Positions 15,784-20,766 of a stretch of DNA of 20,766 nt are shown here, piece after piece. The notes beneath the pieces were generated by a model that searched no databases, was not told the DNA's origin, and worked only from the letters and a program-made list of their open reading frames with translations. Every line of letters starts with the position of its first letter. The stretch's first letter is position 1. Origin of the DNA: Desulfobacterales bacterium (lineage in GTDB: Bacteria; Desulfobacterota; Desulfobacteria; Desulfobacterales; JASFBJ01); contig JASFBJ010000019.1 of the NCBI GenBank assembly GCA_030149585.1, forward strand, positions 1 through 20,766. The letters run 5' to 3'. The position numbers and the translations under genes are program-made.

Positions 15784-15853
15784 AACGATTAGAAATAATA
15801 ATTGATATTTTATGTTTTTAAAAATAACTTTATGCAATTAGGGAGCGATAAAA

Positions 15854-16615
15854 ATGGTTTTAGAAATAATATGGTTTTTCCTGTGGGGTCTTTTATGGGC
15901 GCTATTTTTTGTTACAGACGGTTTTGACTTCGGCGTAGGCACTCTTTATCCTTTTTTAGGCAAGAGCGATGAAGATAGGCGGGTCATGATTAATTCAATA
16001 GGACCTCTTTGGGACGGCAACGAGGTCTGGTTAATTACTGCCGGAGGTGTTACATTTGCTGCATTCCCTGCTCTTTATGCCATGATGTTCTCCTCTTTAT
16101 ACACTCCGCTTATGATTATTCTCTTTGCCCTTATATTAAAAGGCGTTTCTTTTGAGTTCAGAGGCCATATTGATAATCCCCTGTGGAAAAAAATATGGCC
16201 TGTACTTCTTGTTGTTGCCGTGATTTTTCTTGTGGTTAGCTGGTTTGACACAAGTCTTTATCTTAACTATCTAAAAAATCCAGCACTGTTTCTTGTAATT
16301 TTTATAGCTGTTGCAGCGCTTCTTGGAATTAAGATATTCAGAGTCAAAAAATATTATTTTAAGGCATGGTTTTCTTCAGCCCTGGCAATTCTTGCATGCA
16401 CATTTTTTGGATTAATCGGAATATTCCCCAATATGTTTCCATCAAGAATGGACCCAGCAAGCAGTTTAACGGCATTTAACGCATCATCCAGTCCTCTTAC
16501 CCTGAAAATCATGCTCACAGTCGTTATTATATTTATACCCATTGCAATTGGCTATCAGGCATGGGCGTACAACCTGTTTAAAGGAAAAATAACTAGCGAA
16601 GAAATGAAATATTAA
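15854..16615 (+). CDS. cydB: Cytochrome bd oxidase subunit II, shortened by an apparent in-frame internal deletion
   Basis: CydB is the membrane partner of CydA in the bd-type quinol oxidase, which reduces O2 and protects anaerobes from oxygen. The family signature is clear: FVTDGFDFGVGTLYPFLG, INSIGPLWDGNEVWLITAGG, LILKGVSFEFRG and the C-terminal NASSSPLTLKIM. The product has only 253 residues against about 340-380 usually (379 in E. coli). Near W115 the text jumps from the end of helix 3 (NPLWKKIW) straight to WPVLLVVAVIFL. In other CydB proteins a stretch with two helices and a loop (E. coli WDWGIFIGSFVPP onward) stands between them. About seven helices remain, an even loss that keeps the topology. 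AGGGAG supports the start. No cydA lies beside it. It may be a non-functional remnant or an altered subunit. Confidence 0.85.
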   Translation: MVLEIIWFFLWGLLWALFFVTDGFDFGVGTLYPFLGKSDEDRRVMINSIGPLWDGNEVWLITAGGVTFAAFPALYAMMFSSLYTPLMIILFALILKGVSFEFRGHIDNPLWKKIWPVLLVVAVIFLVVSWFDTSLYLNYLKNPALFLVIFIAVAALLGIKIFRVKKYYFKAWFSSALAILACTFFGLIGIFPNMFPSRMDPASSLTAFNASSSPLTLKIMLTVVIIFIPIAIGYQAWAYNLFKGKITSEEMKY

Positions 16616-16633
16616 TATTTTAAGGAGAAAAAA

Positions 16634-16894
16634 ATGGAACCGAAAATAAAAATTTATACTACCCCGACTTGACCATATTGTAAATTAGCAAAGGAGTTTC
16701 TTTTGCAAAAGGGAATTGAATTTACGGCCTATGATGTGTCTAAAGACAGGGGAGCGGTAAAAGAAATGATGAAAATATCCAATGGAGCCCGCACTGTTCC
16801 GGTAATATCCATATGTAATGAAGTGCTGATCGGTTTTGACAAAGATCGCTTGCAGCAGGCTTTAAATTGTCTTAAGCAAAGCTCTGCAATTTAA
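16634..16894 (+). CDS. Selenocysteine-containing glutaredoxin (U-P-Y-C active site; TGA at 16670-16672 read as Sec)
   Basis: Reading through the in-frame TGA gives an 86-residue glutaredoxin/NrdH-like protein beginning MEPKIKIYTTPT, then Sec13-Pro-Tyr-Cys16, KLAKEFL. Further on are the cis-proline motif TVPV and a typical last helix (DKDRLQQALNCL). Sec replaces the first cysteine of the CPYC site exactly, the frame stays open for 73 codons after it, and the true stop is TAA. The ATG at 16634 has a TAAGGAG ribosome site at ideal spacing, 18 nt after the cydB stop. A SECIS-like hairpin follows the TGA. A conventional gene call would start at an internal TTG (16703) and lose the active site. Selenoprotein glutaredoxins are known in anaerobic bacteria; the function is thiol-disulfide exchange, possibly fed by the adjacent reductase. 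A nonsense mutation is the less likely alternative. Confidence 0.85.
16688..16706 (+). promoter_or_regulatory. Candidate bacterial SECIS element for the glutaredoxin TGA
   Basis: GCAAAGG (16688-16694) pairs with CTTTTGC (16700-16706), including one G-T wobble, around a loop AGTTT. Outside an A-A mismatch, TT/AA extends the stem. The loop begins 22 nt after the TGA, within the distance range usual for bacterial SECIS hairpins, which lie in the coding sequence directly after the Sec codon. Bacterial SECIS elements have little sequence conservation, so this call rests on position and fold. Confidence 0.6.
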
Positions 16895-16915
16895 TTTACA
16901 AAAGGTGGCTAAATA

Positions 16916-18103
16916 ATGAAAGGTATAACTTTTTATTCAATGGATGGGTGTGCTTTTTGCATAAAAGCAAAGTCGTTTCTGGCTGAAAAAGAAATACAAT
17001 TTACAGAAATCAAGGTTTCTCCGGGATCGGATGAATGGGAGGAAATGAAAGAAAAGACCGGCAGTGAATTGGTCCCTCAAATTTTGATTAATGGTGAGCC
17101 CGCTGGAGGTTATAGCGAACTTGTCAATCTGCATTCAACAGGAGTCTTAAATAAAAAACTCGGTTTACCCGACAAAGATTCAATAAATCCTGTTTATGAT
17201 GTAATAGTTATCGGCGGTGGGCCGGCTGGTTTGAATGCTGCTCTTTATGCTTCCAGAAAGGTTCTGAAAACCATTTTGATCAGCAAAAATATCGGCGGGC
17301 AGGTGGCGGACACCTATGATATTGATAATTATCTCGGCTTTAGCCAGATAGAAACAGCTGATCTGATTAAAAAGTTTGATGAGCATGTTCAAAAATATGG
17401 AGTCGAAAAACATGTTGGCGAAGCTGTAACATCTCTTGATCTGACAGGAAAAATTAAAAAAGTATTTATCGGCGACAAGAAAACATATTTTTCCAGAACA
17501 GTTATTATTGCCACAGGAAAACGACCAAGACCTTTAAATGTGACAGGAGAAAAAAACCTGATCGGCAAAGGGGTTGCTTATTGTTCAACTTGTGATGCCC
17601 CTTTATTTGCCGGAGCTGACGTTGCAGTAATAGGCGGTGGAAATTCAGCCCTTGAAGCAGTGATTGATCTTGATAAGGTTGCTGATAAAATTTATATGGT
17701 TTCTCTGACCCCGCTTACAGGGGATCAGATAATTATAAATAAGGTGAAAAATTCATCAAAAGTAAAAATCTATACAAAATATGACACCACTAGAATAATC
17801 GGAGATAAAACTGTTGAAGGAATTGAGATAAAATCCCTTGAAACCGGGGATTTGAGCCTGCTTGATGTGGAAGGTATATTTATTGAGATAGGCCTTTTGC
17901 CGAATTCAGATCTTGTCATTGATACACTTATAACTAATAATCAAGGTGAGATCGAAATAGATTCTGTGTGCCGAGCAGGTGTTGCCGGTGTTTTTGCCTG
18001 CGGCGATGTTACAAATATACCGTTCAAACAGGTTGTCATTGCCGCCGGCGAAGGGGCCAAAGCTGCCCTGTCTGCATATAATTATTTGATTAATCAGCGC
18101 TGA
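16916..18103 (+). CDS. Glutaredoxin-thioredoxin reductase fusion protein
   Basis: This 395-residue flavoprotein has an N-terminal glutaredoxin domain (about 1-82) with active site C12-A-F-C15 and cis-Pro in LVPQILING. A complete low-molecular-weight thioredoxin reductase follows. Its FAD motif is GGGPAG (100-105), with IGGQVADTYDIDNYLGF next, then the redox pair C223-S-T-C226. The NAD(P)H motif is GGGNSALEA, and the FAD-closing GVFACGDVTNIPFKQVVIAAGEG comes near the end. Electrons would run NAD(P)H to FAD to the CSTC pair to the fused Grx, and perhaps on to the Sec-glutaredoxin encoded 21 nt upstream. The start has an AAAGGTGG ribosome site. Grx-TrxR fusions are known in anaerobes. Co-transcription with the Sec-Grx is very likely from spacing and strand. 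NADH versus NADPH preference is not evident. Confidence 0.93.
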   Translation: MKGITFYSMDGCAFCIKAKSFLAEKEIQFTEIKVSPGSDEWEEMKEKTGSELVPQILINGEPAGGYSELVNLHSTGVLNKKLGLPDKDSINPVYDVIVIGGGPAGLNAALYASRKVLKTILISKNIGGQVADTYDIDNYLGFSQIETADLIKKFDEHVQKYGVEKHVGEAVTSLDLTGKIKKVFIGDKKTYFSRTVIIATGKRPRPLNVTGEKNLIGKGVAYCSTCDAPLFAGADVAVIGGGNSALEAVIDLDKVADKIYMVSLTPLTGDQIIINKVKNSSKVKIYTKYDTTRIIGDKTVEGIEIKSLETGDLSLLDVEGIFIEIGLLPNSDLVIDTLITNNQGEIEIDSVCRAGVAGVFACGDVTNIPFKQVVIAAGEGAKAALSAYNYLINQR

Positions 18104-18208
18104 TACATGAGGTAATTTTAGGAAGAACGGCTAAAAACAAAGGAGGCATTTTCTCAACTAATGAGCTGTTTTGCTCCACTTATTAAATTAAATAAAAAAG
18201 GAGATATA

Positions 18209-18568
18209 ATGGATAAAGAGATTCTTATAAAAAATATAGCTTTTTCAGAACCTCTCAACCTGGCTGAGATGGTTGATTATGAACAAGGACGAGTCGTAAG
18301 CAGAACTTTTGCTCAAAACTCCTTTCTCAGCTTAACGCTTTTTGCCTTTGATCAAGGTGAGGGAGTCAGTACCCATACAGCGCCTGGTGATGCAATGGTT
18401 CAGGTTTTAGATGGTGAGGCTGTTGTAAACATCAACGGGGAAAAAATGACTGTATGCACAGGGCAAATTGTTGTTATGCCGGCTGACATACCGCATTCCG
18501 TAACTGCTTCCAAGAGGTTTAAAATGCTTTTAACTGTCGTAAAAAAAGCTGTAAAAGTTTTATCTTAA
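18209..18568 (+). CDS. Small cupin-domain protein
   Basis: This is a 119-residue single-domain cupin. I place the start at ATG 18209 because AAAAGGAGATATA sits at ideal spacing before it; the frame is open back to an ATG at 18161, which has an AAAGGAGG 14 nt away, too far for normal use. The cupin core is visible as GEGVSTHTAPGDAMVQVLDG, VNINGEKMTVCTGQIVVMPA and DIPHSVTASKRFKM, so a metal site with the two His and one Asp/Gln is likely though the first motif is HT-A rather than HxH. Such small cupins are common in strict anaerobes next to redox genes, with no proven function. It lies 105 nt after the Grx-TrxR gene on the same strand and may belong to the same transcript. A dioxygenase or isomerase role is not supported. 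Confidence 0.85.
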   Translation: MDKEILIKNIAFSEPLNLAEMVDYEQGRVVSRTFAQNSFLSLTLFAFDQGEGVSTHTAPGDAMVQVLDGEAVVNINGEKMTVCTGQIVVMPADIPHSVTASKRFKMLLTVVKKAVKVLS

Positions 18569-18599
18569 CACCTTCATTTTTATCGGTTCTTGCTTTCTC

Positions 18600-18623
18600 G
18601 TTCCCATGCCGGAGCATGGGAAC
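18600..18623. repeat. REP-like palindrome, third copy
   Basis: GTTCCCATGC (18600-18609), loop CGGA and GCATGGGAAC (18614-18623) form a perfect 10-bp stem. It matches the right-hand copy at 12227-12250 except for one compensated base pair and one loop base, and it lies 31 nt after the cupin stop codon. The compensated change shows that the stem is selected or copied as a structure. Confidence 0.85.
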
Positions 18624-18854
18624 CAGGCAATACTTTATTCTCGTAAATATTCGATCAAATCATAAGCAGCCCGCCCCTTAGGGTTGAGAAATTAATAAAG
18701 AACAACTGTTTAAAATTACAGCCATTTCTTTCTCAAAGCACCCCCTTTTTTATAATAAAATTCAAAATCAACCTTTAAAATATAGAAATATTTATTCAAA
18801 TTCTTTGATTTTCCGGTTCATTTGTTTCATATTCTTTATTTGGTTGTCCTGTTT

Positions 18855-18878
18855 TGGTCTCCGGCATATCGGCGACCA
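18855..18878 (+). other. Hairpin in the antiporter leader
   Basis: TGGTCTCCG (18855-18863) pairs with CGGCGACCA (18870-18878) at eight of nine positions around a 6-nt GCATAT loop. It lies 34 nt before the antiporter start and could influence its expression. It matches no riboswitch I know. Confidence 0.3.
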
Positions 18879-18912
18879 TGACCTTGAAAGAATATATGAT
18901 CAAAGGTTTGCC

Positions 18913-20766
18913 ATGGAAGGATATTTAGAAATATTTATTTTTAGTGCTGGTTTTATAATGATTGCTCTTTCAGCAAAACAGATTGGAAGCTTTTTTGTTA
19001 AAATAAAATTGCCGATGATTAGTGGATTCCTGTTTACTGGAATAATTGCAGGGCCTTTTATGTTGGATTTGATTCAAGCAGGAGCTGTTGAAAAATTACG
19101 TTTTATTGATGAAATATCGCTGGGATTCATTGCTCTTGCTGCTGGAGGTGAACTCTATGTAAAAGAGCTTAAAAGTCGCTTAAAAAGCATCAAATGGGTG
19201 ACTTTTGGACTTGTTTTAAGCACATTTATTATAGGAAGCCTGACCTTCTTTATTTTATCCGGTTTTATCTCTTTTATGTTACCCATGCCTGTAATGAATC
19301 GAATCGCTGTTTCTATTTTGGCTGGTGCTATTTTAGTGGCACGTTCCCCATCTTCAGCGATCGCAGTTATAAATGAATTGCGTGCTAAGGGTCCCTTTAC
19401 AAAAACAGTAATGGGAGTCACTGTTATTATGGATGTTGTGGTTATAATTATATTTGCCATAAATTCATCCATAGCAGATGCTTTTTTTACAGGAATGAGT
19501 TTTAATTTTAATTTTATAATTTTGTTATTCGTTGAATTAGCAACATCCGTGCTGGCCGGCTATTTACTTGGAAAAACTTTAAAATTTATCTTATCCATTA
19601 CTGTCAGCAGAGCCATAAAGGGAAGTCTGATTTTATTGGCCGGTTATACTGTCTTTATTTTATCTGCTTTTATTCGTAATTTAAGTCATAATCAACTTCC
19701 TTTTGAAATACTTTTGGAGCCTCTGCTTATCTGCATGATCGGTAGTTTTCTGGTAACCAACTACAGCAATTACCGTGCAGAATTATTAAAAATTTTCCAG
19801 GATATCGGCCCTGGAGTTTATATTATTTTTTTTACTCTTACAGGGGCCTCATTATGCCTGGATATTCTGGCCAAAACATGGGCAGTTGCTCTAATTCTGT
19901 TTTTTGCCCGTGTTGTTTCCATATTCATTGGTTCATTTTGTGGTGGCGTGATTGCAGGAGAATCAGCAAAGCATAATCAAATCAGCTGGATGTCGTATAT
20001 TACTCAGGCAGGTGTGGGGCTGGGTCTTGCAAAACAGGTTGCTGTTGAGTTTCCTGAGTGGGGAGCTGCCTTTGCCACTATAATGATTTCGATAATTATT
20101 CTAAATCAGATTATTGGCCCACCTTTATTCAAATGGGCGATTTATCTCGCTCAAGAGGCATTCCCTCACAAAGAAACACCTGAATTTGATGGAATTCATA
20201 ATGCCGTTATTTTTGGGTTGGAAGGACAATCCCTGACGCTTGCCCGAATGTTGCAATCACATGGATGGGGGGTAAAAATAGCTTCTCAAAAAGTCAGACA
20301 TGGTAAAAAAACAAGAGAAAGCTCAAATATTGATATATGCTATATTTCGTCTTTAACTCCCAATGAATTAAGCAAACTAAATATTGGTCAGGCTGAAACC
20401 ATAGTCACTATGCTCTCTGATGAAGAAAATTATCAGATTTGTGAGTTAGCTTATGAATATTATGGGACAAAAAACCTGGTTGTGCGTCTAAATGATCGGG
20501 TCAATTTCAAGCGCTTCAATGAATTGGGCGCCTTGATTGTTGATCCTGCCACTGCTATTATTACTTTGCTTGATCATCTTGTCCGATTGCCATCAGCAAC
20601 ATCATTTATACTTGGTGCGGAAAAGAAACAGGAAATCATTGAGTTTGAGCTTCGTAATCCTGATTTGCACGGTATGGCTATTCGTGATTTACCTCTGCCG
20701 CTTGACATACATATTCTTTCAGTCCGTCGCCATGGAGAATTGCTGATCTCACATGGTTATACACGG
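18913..20766 (+). CDS. CPA-type cation:proton antiporter with C-terminal TrkA/RCK region (cut by the window end)
   Basis: An open frame of 618 codons runs to the last base with no stop. The first ~415 residues are strongly hydrophobic with about a dozen membrane helices, in the pattern of Na+(K+)/H+ exchangers. The core is RSPSSAIAVINELRAKGPF (from R144), followed by the helix with D174 (VIMDVVVIIIF), where ion-binding Asp lies in this family. From about residue 428 a cytoplasmic Rossmann-like TrkA-N region starts (AVIFGLEGQSLTLARML, with a G-x-E-G in place of the usual G-x-G-x-x-G). Near 575 a TrkA-C (RCK_C) domain begins (IEFELRNPDLHGMAIRDLPL). RCK regions gate K+ or Na+ fluxes by binding nucleotides or ions. 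The ATG at 18913 has AAAGG 6 nt upstream. It is separate from the redox cluster. Confidence 0.88.
   Translation, partial: MEGYLEIFIFSAGFIMIALSAKQIGSFFVKIKLPMISGFLFTGIIAGPFMLDLIQAGAVEKLRFIDEISLGFIALAAGGELYVKELKSRLKSIKWVTFGLVLSTFIIGSLTFFILSGFISFMLPMPVMNRIAVSILAGAILVARSPSSAIAVINELRAKGPFTKTVMGVTVIMDVVVIIIFAINSSIADAFFTGMSFNFNFIILLFVELATSVLAGYLLGKTLKFILSITVSRAIKGSLILLAGYTVFILSAFIRNLSHNQLPFEILLEPLLICMIGSFLVTNYSNYRAELLKIFQDIGPGVYIIFFTLTGASLCLDILAKTWAVALILFFARVVSIFIGSFCGGVIAGESAKHNQISWMSYITQAGVGLGLAKQVAVEFPEWGAAFATIMISIIILNQIIGPPLFKWAIYLAQEAFPHKETPEFDGIHNAVIFGLEGQSLTLARMLQSHGWGVKIASQKVRHGKKTRESSNIDICYISSLTPNELSKLNIGQAETIVTMLSDEENYQICELAYEYYGTKNLVVRLNDRVNFKRFNELGALIVDPATAIITLLDHLVRLPSATSFILGAEKKQEIIEFELRNPDLHGMAIRDLPLPLDIHILSVRRHGELLISHGYTR

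Larger units (their letters stand above)
15238..15853. other. 616-nt gene-free, AT-rich intergenic region with several palindromes
   Basis: No open frame here looks like a gene, and I see no relic of cydA. The region separates the leftward acyl-CoA synthetase from the rightward cydB cluster, so it should hold both promoters. It contains a near-direct repeat (15259-15277 and 15283-15302), a perfect 9-bp palindrome (15433-15456), a bulged hairpin (15499-15523), an ATGATAT/ATATCAT inverted pair (15562-15568 and 15591-15597) around an internal ATGATCAT, and a perfect 9-bp tandem repeat (15766-15783). The recurring ATGAT/ATCAT half-sites suggest regulator binding. I cannot name the regulator. Confidence 0.7.
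18569..18912. other. 344-nt intergenic region with one REP copy and a small hairpin
   Basis: No coding sequence is visible. The region holds a perfect REP-like palindrome (18600-18623) just after the cupin gene, an AT-rich middle without recognisable elements, and a short hairpin (18855-18878) ahead of the antiporter gene. The antiporter promoter is presumably here, but no box pair stands out. Confidence 0.7.

Noticed and set aside
16703..16894. Short TTG-initiated open frame without the Grx active site
   Set aside because: It is the downstream part of the TGA-containing glutaredoxin; it has no ribosome site of its own and would start inside the domain.
16634..16894. Glutaredoxin as a nonsense-mutation pseudogene
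   Set aside because: The TGA replaces precisely the redox Cys, the rest of the gene is intact and a hairpin follows at the SECIS position, so Sec insertion explains it better. Not excluded until sel genes are confirmed.
1..20766. CRISPR array, tRNA/rRNA genes, insertion sequence or prophage
   Set aside because: No spaced direct repeats, no cloverleaf or rRNA-like stretches, no transposase or phage gene seen.

Overview
The window is AT-rich bacterial chromosome. The gene repertoire suggests an anaerobic deltaproteobacterium of the Desulfobacterales type: a NifA/NtrC-like sigma-54 activator, AlkK-type acyl-CoA ligases, an ADP-forming acyl-CoA synthetase, a selenocysteine-containing glutaredoxin and dispersed GTTCCCA..TGGGAAC palindromes. 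This placement is an inference from gene families and style; no rRNA or tRNA gene is present to confirm it.

Left part (1-5240). A GAF-sigma54 activator, a small unknown protein whose ribosome site lies in a near-perfect hairpin, and a membrane-anchored M23 peptidase run rightwards. They converge on hemL (glutamate-1-semialdehyde aminomutase), which runs leftwards. Divergent from hemL is a Tpt1/KptA-like protein that has lost the usual N-terminal Arg-His pair and the NAD-site motif. Two hairpins close this gene and face the next leftward unit.

Middle part (5241-15237). Everything is transcribed leftwards. In transcription order: a fused ADP-forming acyl-CoA synthetase, a two-CBS-domain protein with a clear sigma-70 promoter, a Cache/HAMP/PAS/PAS histidine kinase overlapping its LuxR-type response regulator by 4 nt, and two AlkK-like AMP-forming acyl-CoA ligases. 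The regulator pair sits directly upstream of the ligases, so control of organic-acid activation is a reasonable guess. A REP-like inverted pair lies between the CBS gene and the kinase.

Right part (15238-20766). After a 616-nt gene-free, palindrome-rich stretch comes a rightward cluster. It starts with a CydB (cytochrome bd subunit II) of only 253 residues, which appears to lack two central helices in frame and has no cydA beside it. Next is a glutaredoxin whose first active-site Cys codon is TGA (U-P-Y-C), with a SECIS-like hairpin downstream. Then come a glutaredoxin-thioredoxin reductase fusion and a small cupin. After a third REP copy, a CPA-type cation:proton antiporter with a C-terminal TrkA/RCK region runs off the right edge.

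The most interesting material is 15238-18568: a selenium-dependent thiol redox module next to a shortened orphan CydB. The degenerate Tpt1-like protein and the hairpin over the ribosome site at 1594-1637 come next.
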